This document shows positions 17,276 to 26,258 of a DNA stretch of 64,000 nt, in pieces. A program made the position numbers and the translations under genes. The notes under the pieces are model-generated. The model ran no database searches. It saw only the letters and a program-made list of their open reading frames with translations, and was not told where the DNA came from. The stretch is from the NCBI GenBank assembly GCA_015231955.1, contig JADGAN010000014.1, positions 1-64,000 of the forward strand. The letters are read 5' to 3'. Source of the stretch: Oligoflexia bacterium. Lineage in GTDB: Bacteria; Bdellovibrionota; Bacteriovoracia; Bacteriovoracales; Bacteriovoracaceae. Numbering within the stretch: the first letter of the stretch is position 1; each line of letters opens with the position of its first letter.

Positions 17276-17515
17276 CCTTCGCAAAATAGACTAACTAAAT
17301 TTTATTGTATGTGTGTATGTGTTTGTGATGCCAACTTAATGGTACACTATCGTGTAATACCGCTTTGCTGGATCTCTTTTTTAAATTCATGATTTTGTTC
17401 ACTCTTTAAAAAAAACAAAAAATATCACGAAAGCTTAGCTTGGTTTGCATGTAAGATGAAAGAGATCTTTATCGTTTTTTTTAAATTGAAAATATTGATC
17501 TTCTAAGGATTAGTT
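17276..17515. other. 240-bp intergenic region
   Basis: AT-rich, with a TGTGTGTATGTGTTTGTG stretch near 17310. An AAGGA ribosome binding site lies just before the gene at 17516. No terminator or promoter was seen that I would defend. Confidence 0.25.
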
Positions 17516-18457
17516 ATGATTTGGCGATCTCAGATTATTATCTTGTTGATGTTTTTTGCTTCTCTTGTGGTTGTACCAAAAGAGGCAGTGTCTTCTCCCG
17601 AAAAAGAAAAGAAGAATCTTTTTTCTTTTCTTTTTCATCATAAAAAGCATCAACAGCACAACCCGGCAACCAAGATTTTTAAATCCATGTTCACGAATAA
17701 AGGAAAATATATACATCTGATTGGCCGCGAGCGACCACAAGATATCGAGGAATCGTTATCGTATCAACTTACCAAAGACTCTATCCCTTTTGCTTTGGAT
17801 TACACGCCCGTTATTACTCAATGTCATACCATTAAAAGTTATCCCTTGTACAAAATTGTTAAGAGCGATAGTGGACGACACGATTTTTCAATCTACAATA
17901 ACGGACAGCTCATCTACTCTACAAAAGAGAGTGGCCAAGTGTCAGAAGATTCAGAGGAGATCACAAAACTCTGCTTTAACCTACTGCACACTGCTGTGAA
18001 AGAAAATATTCACCAGATGATCAATAATGGTTTATTAAATGAAGCAGCTGTTGATGAAGAGCTGGTGGTGAAAATAATTCTTAAAGTCATGGCATCAAGG
18101 ACGCAAACCTTTGATTTTGACGTTGTTAAAATCATCAATGATCTGCTCACTCCTCCCTACGCCGACAAGATCAGCGTCCATGCGGTTAATAGCGAAACCA
18201 TTTATCAAATGGTTGATAATCAAATCAGTGCTTCCACGCGTGCCGATTTTGAGCTGACGTTTATAGATGATAAACGTAACTCTACATTGGTTGTAGGAAC
18301 AATACCAACAGTGCGAGAGATGGTTTTTAGCTCCCTTGCCGATATCTCTTCTCCAGAAGTGATCACTTTAACTCTTCCCTCTACAAAACAAGCGCAGCGC
18401 CCTCTTAAAAAACATCTTCTTGATCTCAAAAAAATCTTTCACTATTTTTCTTTCTAG
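17516..18457 (+). CDS. secreted protein of unknown function
   Basis: 313 aa, start ATG behind AAGGATTAGTT. A signal peptide (1-26) is followed by a Lys/His-rich patch (28-45, including FLFHHKKHQQH). No domain was recognised. Two cysteines are visible, in ITQCHTIK and KLCFNLL. The gene is followed 11 bp later by another secreted protein on the same strand with its own AAGGATGAG site, so the two probably form an operon and may act together. Confidence 0.7.
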   Translation: MIWRSQIIILLMFFASLVVVPKEAVSSPEKEKKNLFSFLFHHKKHQQHNPATKIFKSMFTNKGKYIHLIGRERPQDIEESLSYQLTKDSIPFALDYTPVITQCHTIKSYPLYKIVKSDSGRHDFSIYNNGQLIYSTKESGQVSEDSEEITKLCFNLLHTAVKENIHQMINNGLLNEAAVDEELVVKIILKVMASRTQTFDFDVVKIINDLLTPPYADKISVHAVNSETIYQMVDNQISASTRADFELTFIDDKRNSTLVVGTIPTVREMVFSSLADISSPEVITLTLPSTKQAQRPLKKHLLDLKKIFHYFSF

Positions 18458-18468
18458 AAGGATGAGTT

Positions 18469-19824
18469 ATGTTTGCGGATAAGAGGAATAGAGCAATACA
18501 ACTTATTGGCATGGTGATGATCACTATCTTTCTCGTCTTAATGCCTTGGACCTCAAAGGCCGAGAGCTGCAAAGAGTTGTTTAGTGATTTTGATAGCAGG
18601 ATCGAACAGGTACAAAAGGAGCTCAGCTCATTTCGAAAACAAGGTTGTCTCATTAAATGGACAAAAGTAGAAGAGGGGCGTTCCTTAAGTGAGAGTGAAT
18701 TCAAGGCCAATCAGATGATTATTGATGCAAAGACAGCAGTCCTACAGAGTCGGAAAAGTGCTGCTTTTGCTCATTATAAAAAGATCACAGCAGATGTAAA
18801 ACTTTTCGATGTTGCTCTAGATGATATCGTAAGAGATAGAAGAGCGGGACGCATCAATGTAGCGAAAGGAAAAATGGTGACAATGCAAACTCTTGTTAGG
18901 ATGCTAACCACCCCTACAAATCCAACTTGCAATAGTGCTCGGATACGCATTGGCCTTAATGCTATAAACAGCAAACTCTTTGTATTGAAGGCCAATGGAT
19001 GTCAGGGGATCAGCGCTAGCGAATTGAGCGAAGAGATTGTGCAGTTTTTATCAAGTATCAAGAACCACCTTGCACTAAAACTCAACGAGAGTAGCGAGTT
19101 CTTTTGTCACTTTTCAGAGAGTTTTGTGCCAGAGGATTGCAGCGCTAGCTTTCAGATGAACCTTAGCAAAGCATCGAGTACGAATGCTTATGCCTTGCAA
19201 GAGTTAATAGAGAAGTATCTCAACTACACTCAAAACATGCAAAAATTCTCTGCAATCCTTAACTCGCAAGAGTGCAGGGGAAACGTCAAGAATGCGCAAA
19301 GTGAAGTGTTCGAAAAACTTAAAAAAAATATAGAAGAAATTAATGCTCAAAACGCTAAAGCACAGGCATCCTACTTGAAAAATATTGCTACAATGCAATT
19401 TCCTCTACCCAAAGGTGGCCTAGAGAGCATTGAAAGCTATAACAGAGAATTAACATTAGATGTAATAAAGAAAATTTTCAATCCCAGTGGAATGTATGAT
19501 GTACAGGCCTATTACAGCATGCCAAATAATCAGAGTGAATTTCGCCAACTCTTGCACTCTGATGAGATGCTCACCTGCTGTAGTCAGTACCTGAAGAAGA
19601 GAAGAAAAAAGGATTGTAGGCCTTTATTAGAGGGGCATATGATGTCTCCTGTACAATGGGTTATGAGATATCAGCTTTTGATGAAGCGTGCTTTAGAGGT
19701 TAAAGCAGGAGCTGTTGGCCCAAGCAAGCGTTGTCTTGCGCTGATTGGAGGAGATAACCTCAAAAAAATAGAAAAGATTATAACCAAGATCAATAGTGCT
19801 ACTAAAGCAATCGATAAAAAATAG
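18469..19824 (+). CDS. secreted helical protein of unknown function
   Basis: 451 aa with a signal peptide (about 10-33, ending TSKAESC). The rest is mostly helical, rich in Lys/Ser/Asn, with about a dozen scattered cysteines, including a CC pair in EMLTCCSQYLKKRRKKDC. That pattern fits a disulfide-bonded periplasmic or extracellular protein. It is the second gene of a likely two-gene operon and ends 5 bp before a convergent ferredoxin gene. No family recognised. Confidence 0.7.
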   Translation: MFADKRNRAIQLIGMVMITIFLVLMPWTSKAESCKELFSDFDSRIEQVQKELSSFRKQGCLIKWTKVEEGRSLSESEFKANQMIIDAKTAVLQSRKSAAFAHYKKITADVKLFDVALDDIVRDRRAGRINVAKGKMVTMQTLVRMLTTPTNPTCNSARIRIGLNAINSKLFVLKANGCQGISASELSEEIVQFLSSIKNHLALKLNESSEFFCHFSESFVPEDCSASFQMNLSKASSTNAYALQELIEKYLNYTQNMQKFSAILNSQECRGNVKNAQSEVFEKLKKNIEEINAQNAKAQASYLKNIATMQFPLPKGGLESIESYNRELTLDVIKKIFNPSGMYDVQAYYSMPNNQSEFRQLLHSDEMLTCCSQYLKKRRKKDCRPLLEGHMMSPVQWVMRYQLLMKRALEVKAGAVGPSKRCLALIGGDNLKKIEKIITKINSATKAIDKK

Positions 19825-19829
19825 TCCCG

Positions 19830-20201
19830 TTACCAGCGTCCAAAAATGTACTCTTTCACTGGTTGACCAGCAATCAGGTGCTCCTGAATAATTCGTTCTA
19901 ACACTGCTGGTGTGCAGGAGTGGTACCACACTCCCTCGGGATAGACGACGGAGATTGGTCCTTCTCTACAGATCCGCAGGCAATTGACCTTCGAGCGATA
20001 GATGCCACCCAGTCCCTCCAAATGCAGCTCTTTCAATCTTGCCTTTAGGTATTGCCAGGACTCAAGACCTACCTCTTTACGACAACAGTTGGGAATAGTT
20101 TGATCACAGCACAGGAAAATATGGTGCCTGATCTTGCTGATCTCCCTTTCCTTTGCCACTTCACTAAGTTGCGACTCTTTATCACTATTCTCTGCTGACA
20201 T
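19830..20201 (-). CDS. thioredoxin-like (2Fe-2S) ferredoxin
   Basis: 123 aa from ATG at 20201, chosen because GAGGGAG lies 6 bp upstream; a longer frame to 20255 has no such site. After a charged N-terminus the core begins [10 protein letters not shown], then NCC, and later [22 protein letters not shown]. These cysteines match the four ligands of the (2Fe-2S) ferredoxin domain, and the VYPEGVWY and FGRW motifs are typical of small proteins in this family found in cyanobacteria and proteobacteria. It probably carries electrons in the cytoplasm. The partner is unknown. It has its own promoter (see 20242-20271). Confidence 0.85.
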   Translation of the reverse strand: MSAENSDKESQLSEVAKEREISKIRHHIFLCCDQTIPNCCRKEVGLESWQYLKARLKELHLEGLGGIYRSKVNCLRICREGPISVVYPEGVWYHSCTPAVLERIIQEHLIAGQPVKEYIFGRW

Positions 20202-20241
20202 AAAATCTCCCTCTATGCAAAAAGAAACGAAACCTCCTCTC

Positions 20242-20271
20242 GTTATAAGCACCATTTATAAGTATTGGCAA
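20242..20271 (-). promoter_or_regulatory. sigma-70-type promoter of the ferredoxin gene
   Basis: On the minus strand TTGCCA (20271-20266), an 18-bp spacer and TATAAC (20247-20242) each differ by one base from consensus. The start site would be near 20235, giving a 5' leader of about 35 nt. Confidence 0.55.
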
Positions 20272-20294
20272 GCTCTAACAAAATCGTTTGCCAA
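20265..20294. promoter_or_regulatory. dyad TTGGCAA-N16-TTGCCAA overlapping the ferredoxin -35
   Basis: Arms at 20265-20271 and 20288-20294 are exact reverse complements, 23 bp centre to centre. One arm overlaps the -35 box of the promoter above. This may be a binding site for a dimeric regulator. Confidence 0.35.
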
Positions 20295-20481
20295 CCACCG
20301 TTTCCAAGGGTGCTCAGGCGATCTCATTGAAATAGGTTGTATTAAATTTTTTTTATTTAATTAATTATTTGAAATTATAAAAGCTCTGCTTTTCATAGCA
20401 TCTTGGGCCTAACAGTTTCTTGCGATCACGCTTATACTAATCAACCTTAATGAAAGCTAACAAACAAAGGATGGACTAAAA

Positions 20482-21528
20482 ATGAATCTCTTGCATGTGT
20501 TTAAAAGTGTAAATGTATCTGTAACTTCATTGGTGCTATTGGCAATAGTTGCTAATGTTGCAGTTGCTGGGCATTGGGATGAGGAAAATAACCCCTCAGC
20601 GATAGAGCAATATACTGGACAAAAATTAATCTACAAATTACAACAACTGCCAACCAGTGGACGCCTAGAGAATAAACCATGGCCTGATACTTATTGGCCC
20701 ACAAGAAATAATGGTATCGCCTGGGACTGGAGTGGTGAAGGTTCTCCTGCAGGTAAATTTGATAAAGCAAAGGGGGATGGTAGTGGTATTGCCATTAAAG
20801 AGTGGTTTAGAACCAGAGGAATCTTTGCGAGAACTGCTCCTGATTGGGCGGGCATTTGTCATGGATGGGCGCCAGCTGCACTTAACTTTGAAGAGCCGGG
20901 AACTTGCGATTATAATGGCGTTCACTTTTATTCAGGAGATATCAAAGCGCTGTTGGATTTAATGCAAGGAAACTACAATCCTCTTGAAAATTGCCAAGTT
21001 GGCGGACGTAGTGGCACGGGAGTGAGTGAGCGCAGAGTGGTGAATGCTGATGAGGATAATGTTATAAACGATATTAATCCTGGAGCTTTTCACCTGATTA
21101 TCGCAAACTCCATTGGAAGGTATCAACAAGGCTTTGTGATGGATAAAGATGGTGGAGGGGAGGTGTGGAACCAGCCAACAGAAGGCTTTAAAGTTTTAAA
21201 GATGGTTCCTAAAAGTGTTGACCGTTCGCTAGCGGCCGCTGGAACAGTCAAAGAGTATGAGGTAGAGACCGATGTCATCTACACCGATGAAGAGGGTCCA
21301 AGCAAAGAACCGGTTGTAGAGAAGAAGGGTGAAGCTGATAAGGAGTTTCGAAAACACTGGAGCTTAAAGTATATTTTGGAGACCGATGCTCAAGATAACA
21401 TTATTGGTGGGCGTTGGTTGCAAGCAGATCATCCCGATTTTATCTGGTTTTCAAAGAGAGCAGAATTTCCTGAGCCTTTTGGGAAAACATTGAAGGCAAT
21501 CTACCAAAAGTCGTTGCAAAATAAATAA
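20482..21528 (+). CDS. secreted elicitor-type transglutaminase
   Basis: 348 aa with signal peptide (1-29). The motif GICHGWAPAA (124-133) with Cys126 is the signature of the transglutaminase-elicitor family known from the oomycete GP42/Pep-13 proteins and some bacteria. GAFHLIIAN supplies His204, and GFVMDKDGGGEVWNQP supplies Asp221, completing a Cys-His-Asp triad in the expected order. It would cross-link or deamidate proteins through glutamine side chains, outside the cell. The gene stands alone between divergent or unrelated neighbours, with an AAAGGA site. Vibrio and marine bacterial homologues exist in my memory of the family. Confidence 0.75.
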   Translation: MNLLHVFKSVNVSVTSLVLLAIVANVAVAGHWDEENNPSAIEQYTGQKLIYKLQQLPTSGRLENKPWPDTYWPTRNNGIAWDWSGEGSPAGKFDKAKGDGSGIAIKEWFRTRGIFARTAPDWAGICHGWAPAALNFEEPGTCDYNGVHFYSGDIKALLDLMQGNYNPLENCQVGGRSGTGVSERRVVNADEDNVINDINPGAFHLIIANSIGRYQQGFVMDKDGGGEVWNQPTEGFKVLKMVPKSVDRSLAAAGTVKEYEVETDVIYTDEEGPSKEPVVEKKGEADKEFRKHWSLKYILETDAQDNIIGGRWLQADHPDFIWFSKRAEFPEPFGKTLKAIYQKSLQNK

Positions 21529-21685
21529 TCCCCTTTAATCCCCTTAGTTCCCCTTCTGCTAAAGTCCATAGAATCCATAGATGATTAAATAATTTTTTTA
21601 TTATTGCTATTCACTCGGATATTGCTTATTTAAGTTAACTACAACCTTTGTTATATTATTCACTATTATATTAGGAGAGAGTGGT
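21529..21685. other. intergenic region before the DOMON/cytochrome cluster
   Basis: Three CCCCTT words repeat at 21530-21555. A TATATT box near 21652, with TTTAAG 17 bp upstream, is a weak promoter candidate. AGGAGAGAG precedes the next ATG. Confidence 0.3.
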
Positions 21686-22255
21686 ATGGAAGGCATCATA
21701 AAAAAATCATCCCAGTTACTATTTTGCTTTATTGTTACTATTACGATAAATTTATTTGCCACCGCAAATTTATTTGCCGCAGACTATCTGGAAGTGGTCG
21801 ATAAAAATATCTCTTTTCAGTGGAAAATCAATGGGAGCAATCTTGATGTCATTTTAAAAGCAAAAACTGCAGGCTGGGTAGGTGTTGGTTTTGAACCTTC
21901 AATGGCGATGAAAGATGCCCATTTTATTATTGGTTTTATCCAAAATAATAAGGCCACTATAGAGGATCATTTCGGCACAGGAATCAATCAGCACCAAGCA
22001 ATTACAGCATTGGGCGGAAAAGATAGCATCAGCAACAAAAGCGGTAAACTGGAAAAAGGGGAGACCACTCTTAATTTTACCATTCCCTTAAAAGCATCTG
22101 ACAAATACCATAAGAATTTGGATACAGGTAAAGATGTTGTCGTGCTTTTGGCCTACAGTGATAAGACAAGCTTATTGCGTAAGCATCCCTTCTATGCGTC
22201 CTACTCGATTAATCTAAAGAGCGGTGCTAAGAAGTTGCTTAAGCATTCAAAATAG
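21686..22255 (+). CDS. secreted DOMON-domain (heme b-binding type) protein
   Basis: 189 aa with signal peptide (about 8-32, ending LFAADYLE). The core reads VDKNISFQWKINGSNLDVIL, then AKTAGWVGVGFEPSMAMKDAHFI, the standard DOMON/DOH pattern. Met in SMAMKD and His in RKHPFYASY are placed to act as heme ligands, as in DOMON cytochromes. It sits 119 bp upstream of Rieske and cytochrome b genes on the same strand, so a role as a periplasmic electron carrier for that complex is likely. The heme link is inference. Confidence 0.8.
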   Translation: MEGIIKKSSQLLFCFIVTITINLFATANLFAADYLEVVDKNISFQWKINGSNLDVILKAKTAGWVGVGFEPSMAMKDAHFIIGFIQNNKATIEDHFGTGINQHQAITALGGKDSISNKSGKLEKGETTLNFTIPLKASDKYHKNLDTGKDVVVLLAYSDKTSLLRKHPFYASYSINLKSGAKKLLKHSK

Positions 22256-22279
22256 TTATTTTCTTTTTGTAGAAAATAA
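22256..22279. terminator. AT-rich 9-bp hairpin after the DOMON gene
   Basis: TTATTTTCT (22256-22264), a 6-nt loop and AGAAAATAA (22271-22279) form a perfect stem right behind the stop codon. There is no T tract, so it may be a weak terminator or an mRNA-processing or stability element between DOMON and Rieske genes. Confidence 0.3.
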
Positions 22280-22374
22280 ATTACGAGTAGATGATTGTCT
22301 CTTGCTCTTTTAAAGTTAATTTAAAACGCACCATTTTGAAACTATCTGCAAGGTAGAAAAGGAGATCTCCAATT

Positions 22375-23028
22375 ATGGAAACAGATCCTTTACAAACGCG
22401 TAAGCACTTTATCTTAGGGTTTGGTGCTCTTCTCCTTTCTGGACTGGCCCTCTCATCCACACTCTTTGCCAAACTAGTGAGCTACTTAAGTGGCGATCGC
22501 ATGTCCCAAATCGACAGAACTTTGTTTCTCAAAACAAAACTTAGTCGCATGGATCAAACCGCTAGTGAACGAAAGTTGGAGTTGGAACGAAAAAGCAGTG
22601 AGTATATTTTTATTGCGAAGATGAGCGATCTTTTAGCAACAAAAGGGAAGTATTTTATTGATTATGAAATGCGGCCGGCGCTTGCTTTTCAGTCCAGTGA
22701 GGATGGTCTTCCGATCCTGATCTCTGCCAAGTGCACTCACTTGGGTTGTACCGTGGGAGCTGACCTCGATGAAAACTCCCGTATCCTCTGTCCCTGTCAC
22801 GTCTCTTATTTTGATATAAAAAGTGGCATGCCCCACGCTGGCTCTCCGGCAAAAGCTCCCTTGCCTCATATTGGATGGGTGATTATGGATAAGCAGTCCA
22901 AGATTGTCGCTTCTAAACATCCGAAGCGAGAGGTTGAAATCGTGGAGAAGCTGGATATGGACAGTCTTGATCATTATTCGATCTATATTGCTAAAAAATT
23001 TGCTAGCAAAGCAACTGGGGAAGCATAA
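22375..23028 (+). CDS. Rieske 2Fe-2S subunit of a cytochrome bc/b6f-like complex
   Basis: 217 aa. An N-terminal membrane anchor (about 13-40, after TRKHF) precedes the Rieske fold. The cluster motifs are CTHLGC and CPCHVSYFD, giving the two Cys-His pairs, followed by GSPAKAPLPHIGW, the usual proline loop. It passes electrons from quinol to a cytochrome. The stop overlaps the ATG of cytochrome b by one base (TAATG), so translation is coupled. The AAAAGGAG site is strong. Confidence 0.93.
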   Translation: METDPLQTRKHFILGFGALLLSGLALSSTLFAKLVSYLSGDRMSQIDRTLFLKTKLSRMDQTASERKLELERKSSEYIFIAKMSDLLATKGKYFIDYEMRPALAFQSSEDGLPILISAKCTHLGCTVGADLDENSRILCPCHVSYFDIKSGMPHAGSPAKAPLPHIGWVIMDKQSKIVASKHPKREVEIVEKLDMDSLDHYSIYIAKKFASKATGEA

Positions 23029-24137
23029 TGGTTAAGTCAAACTTTTTTAAACAATGCTTGGAGTTTGTAAGTGAACGCATACCTGTTGAGAAAATAAGTT
23101 ATGAGGCCATGGTTCAAAAGAAGAGTGTTCCTCATCACAAGATGAGCTGGGCGTACTACTTAGGTGGACTAACACTCCTTTTTTTATCCATCCAGTTTAT
23201 CACCGGCATTCTTCTGCTCTTTTATTACCAGGCCACGGTGAGTGATGCTCACTCTTCGGTCGAGCACATCACTCAATATGTGGGAGGCGGCGATTTAATC
23301 AGAAACTTGCATGCCTGGTCTTCTTCACTCATGATCCTCTGTTTGATTTTACATATGATGACGACCTTTGCAATGAAGGCCTTTCAACGACCACGGGAAC
23401 TAACTTGGATTACAGGAGTGGTTTTGCTGCTTCTCACTTTTGCATTAGGATTTAGTGGTTATCTCCTTCCTTGGCATCAAATTGGAGTGAATGCTACAAA
23501 AGTTGGATTGCAATCAATAGAGTTAATCGGCGCCTATCTGCCAGGAGAGCTGGCGCTTTTGCCCACTAAAATAAAAGAGATCATCCAAGGCGACTCCATG
23601 GTAGAGCAAGCAACCTTAAGTCGCTTCTTCGCTCTTCATGTTGTAGTCTGCCCCATTCTTCTCTTGGGTATCCTTGGCTTCCACCTCTTCTCCATCCAAC
23701 TGCATGGTATGAGTGAAGGAGTGGATCACCCAACGGGCAAGAGTGAAAAATTCTTTCCAACTTTTATCTTGAAAGATTTAAGAGTTTGGTCGGTGGTCTT
23801 TTGTGCTGCCTTTATCACTGCACTCTGTATTCCCTTTGACTCCTTTTCTCCTTTTCCGCTTTTGGCCCCCTACGATGCTTTAGGGTCAACCCCTCCAGGT
23901 ATTAAGCCAGAGTGGTACTTCTTTTTTATCTACTATCCTCTCGAGCTGCTTCCATTCTGGTTGATTGCTTTGTTACAAAATCTACTCTTAGCAATTTTAT
24001 TTTTGGCACCGTGGATCTTTAAAAACACGAGTAGAAAGGCGCTATTCCTGATTACTCTCGTGGCGGCCATTTACTTTTTTGGGATAACGATTTTTGGTCA
24101 AGACCTTTATAACCTCATTATGGGAGTACACTCATGA
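23028..24137 (+). CDS. cytochrome b of a Rieske/cytochrome b complex
   Basis: 369 aa with about eight membrane helices. Heme ligand pairs are H-x13-H in LHAWSSSLMILCLILH and H-x14-H in LHVVVCPILLLGILGFH. The 13/14 spacing is that of b6f-type and many non-alpha/beta/gamma proteobacterial cytochromes b. GIKPEWYFFFIYYPLELLP carries the PEWY quinol-oxidation motif. N- and C-terminal halves (b6 and subunit IV) are fused in one chain. It overlaps the cytochrome c gene by 4 bp. Confidence 0.93.
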   Translation: MVKSNFFKQCLEFVSERIPVEKISYEAMVQKKSVPHHKMSWAYYLGGLTLLFLSIQFITGILLLFYYQATVSDAHSSVEHITQYVGGGDLIRNLHAWSSSLMILCLILHMMTTFAMKAFQRPRELTWITGVVLLLLTFALGFSGYLLPWHQIGVNATKVGLQSIELIGAYLPGELALLPTKIKEIIQGDSMVEQATLSRFFALHVVVCPILLLGILGFHLFSIQLHGMSEGVDHPTGKSEKFFPTFILKDLRVWSVVFCAAFITALCIPFDSFSPFPLLAPYDALGSTPPGIKPEWYFFFIYYPLELLPFWLIALLQNLLLAILFLAPWIFKNTSRKALFLITLVAAIYFFGITIFGQDLYNLIMGVHS

Positions 24138-24706
24138 AAAAGGCCTCTTGCGCGTTTATTCTGTTTCTCCTCTTAGCGATGACCTCCTCCAATAACGCTA
24201 ATGCCTTTCCTGAGTATCAAGCTTGGTCGCAGAAACACTCTAAGCGCACGGTTAACTGCGCTATGTGTCATGCACATGGTGATGGCCCCGAGGGTAGCAA
24301 ACCTGGGCAAATGGATACTCTTGATGCTGATGCTCAAAAGAGATTAGAGGTAGCAAGAGGCGCTGAAAAACCGGGTGTTCACGCTGATAACCCCATCTTA
24401 AATGAGTTTGGCAACTACATTGTTTTTAAGCTTGGTTTAGAGCAAGTCTATAAAATGCGTGATGATCCTAGTCAGCTGAAGCAAGCGCTTGGTGAGGAGA
24501 GCGATCACGATGGTGATGGGATTAGTGATGGTGAGGAGTTTGAAGATGGAACCCATCCGCTAAACAATCAGAGTGGCGCCCCTTGGAAACTGTTTATCCA
24601 AAACCTGCAAAAAAAGTGGGTGATGGTAGCTATCATACTTTTTATTGCGATTACCTCTCTCTTTGGATTCAAACATTTACTGCGCTACTCCAGCAAAGTT
24701 GATTAA
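24134..24706 (+). CDS. membrane-anchored c-type cytochrome with calcium-binding-like loop
   Basis: 190 aa. Signal peptide (1-24), one heme-binding CAMCH (42-46), a DHDGDGISDGEEF loop (about 123-135) of EF-hand/thrombospondin-type-3 kind, and a C-terminal membrane helix (about 163-182). Only one CxxCH is present, so it is a mono-heme protein. It takes the place of cytochrome c1 or f as electron acceptor from the Rieske protein. The 3' end overlaps the convergent gene by 30 bp. Confidence 0.85.
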   Translation: MKKASCAFILFLLLAMTSSNNANAFPEYQAWSQKHSKRTVNCAMCHAHGDGPEGSKPGQMDTLDADAQKRLEVARGAEKPGVHADNPILNEFGNYIVFKLGLEQVYKMRDDPSQLKQALGEESDHDGDGISDGEEFEDGTHPLNNQSGAPWKLFIQNLQKKWVMVAIILFIAITSLFGFKHLLRYSSKVD

Positions 24707-25936
24707 TTTTAAAGTTGACCAAAAGGCGTTTTTGCATTTGTTATAGGGAATGGAACATAGATCGCTTAAAGTATTAAACTCAATGTTGTTATGCCTTTGA
24801 GTAAACGCTGAAGCGTAACGGGCATTGACCTCTCCCCAATGTTTTGCCAGTTCGGTTTGTTCTGGAAGAAAAACATTTTGCCCTTTGGCCTGCGCGAAGA
24901 CGTGAAAGTTGATGGTAGGCCACAGTGATTCCACTCGATTCATTAAATAGTCTTCATTGCCGGCAGCGATTACGGCCGGAATCAGTAGCTTGGGATAAGT
25001 GATATTGAGATTGGAAACATTCCCCATAAGAAAGGCCAAATTCCAAGTCTCATATAAGCTATTCCAGCCTTCGGGTGCATGATACTTAAGATAAAGAGGA
25101 TATTTGTCGTCACGATCTGTTACGTGCACTGAAGGGATGGGATTGATCGCAAGGGCAATACCTGCACGGGCGTTATCATAAAGGGCGCTACTTTCATCGG
25201 CCAATACCGCCTCCATGATGTTGACAACTTGACCGGAGGTGTTGGTCGGCATGATTTCGTTCGTAGGGCATTCACCACTTCTGCTGACGAGAATGTTATC
25301 CATCACCACATCCATGGCCAAGGCCTTGGCGGGCATGAAAAGTTCTCCAGTTACTCGATAAATGTCAAAGGCCGCTTTGAATTTGTTTAAGCTGATATTA
25401 AATTTTGGACGGGTGTTTTTTATGTGAGTAACCAGCGCCTCCATATACTTTGGATTTGCACTCATTGATAGAGTAATTTCGTTTAAGAGGAAGATGTGAT
25501 TGACCATACGATTGATTACGTTTTGAGAATTTTTATAATCACTGCGCATTTTTCCCAGAATATTTTGCACTTCTGGTTTACATAAAAATTCTTTGATTGC
25601 AGGTTGTTTGTTTTGAATACCAAGAATAATCTCCTTATACATGGGAGCAAGATCCGTAGGCGTAGAAAGCAGTTTATCGAAGTGATCTTTTTCCTTGGGT
25701 AAATGATCCATCTTCATATCATCCAGATACATATCATTTTTTAAAATATCGTTTAATACTTGCGGATCACTTTGTGCAGGTGCATTGGTCAAGAGGATGC
25801 TAATGGCACTATCCAGACACTGCTCTCCAGTGGACAGTGGTTTTAGATCGATCTCTTCTGCATTGGCCGCAGACACAAAACTTATGCTCAAGTTCAAAAA
25901 CACCATGAAACTGATTTTAAAAATAAAAGTAAACAT
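24677..25936 (-). CDS. secreted protein of unknown function
   Basis: 419 aa with signal peptide (1-26, ending ANA). Mostly helical; no domain recognised. The C-terminal part contains ARYASAFTQRHNNIEF and two cysteines (DLCSIPYNKC). Convergent with the cytochrome c gene, the last 30 bp overlapping, so transcription of the two may interfere. GGAG lies ahead of the start (AGGAGATATGTTT). Confidence 0.7.
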   Translation of the reverse strand: MFTFIFKISFMVFLNLSISFVSAANAEEIDLKPLSTGEQCLDSAISILLTNAPAQSDPQVLNDILKNDMYLDDMKMDHLPKEKDHFDKLLSTPTDLAPMYKEIILGIQNKQPAIKEFLCKPEVQNILGKMRSDYKNSQNVINRMVNHIFLLNEITLSMSANPKYMEALVTHIKNTRPKFNISLNKFKAAFDIYRVTGELFMPAKALAMDVVMDNILVSRSGECPTNEIMPTNTSGQVVNIMEAVLADESSALYDNARAGIALAINPIPSVHVTDRDDKYPLYLKYHAPEGWNSLYETWNLAFLMGNVSNLNITYPKLLIPAVIAAGNEDYLMNRVESLWPTINFHVFAQAKGQNVFLPEQTELAKHWGEVNARYASAFTQRHNNIEFNTLSDLCSIPYNKCKNAFWSTLKLINFAGVAQ

Positions 25937-26198
25937 ATCTCCTCCCTACTTTAATGATTTTAAATACTCTTGTCACAATGGCCTATCCTTTTATTTATTA
26001 CGGTACTCTGATTATCAAAACAAAAATAATTATATGGTATTTTTTCTGCCTTCTAACTTTTAAAAAAGTTATTTACAGCTCTTCTGAATCATTTCAGACA
26101 CTTCTATTCCCCAGTAAGTCCTTTTGTGACATCAAGGAAGTTACTCTTTCGTGTAAAAAAGTTGGCACCACATCAATTTCTACATAAATTTCTTTTAT

Positions 26199-26227
26199 TT
26201 GACGGATAAAATGGATTTCACTAGGAT
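26199..26227 (+). promoter_or_regulatory. sigma-70-type promoter of catalase-like gene
   Basis: TTGACG (26199-26204), 17-bp spacer, TAGGAT (26222-26227). The start site would be near 26234, about 40 nt ahead of the ATG. Confidence 0.5.
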
Positions 26228-26235
26228 CAAACATC

Positions 26236-26258
26236 TATGTTTTGGCAGTCAAAACATA
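26236..26258 (+). promoter_or_regulatory. perfect 9-bp inverted repeat in the leader of the catalase-like gene
   Basis: TATGTTTTG (26236-26244), GCAGT loop, CAAAACATA (26250-26258). It starts just downstream of the predicted start site, where it could be a repressor operator or a 5' stem-loop. The ribosome binding site GAGG follows at 26264-26267. Confidence 0.45.

Noticed and set aside
17305-17335. TG-rich stretch as a possible Z-DNA or repeat element
   Set aside because: Too short and irregular to separate from background.
25954-26187. plus-strand ORFs in the divergent gap
   Set aside because: No ribosome binding site; hydrophobic low-complexity product consistent with AT-rich non-coding DNA.
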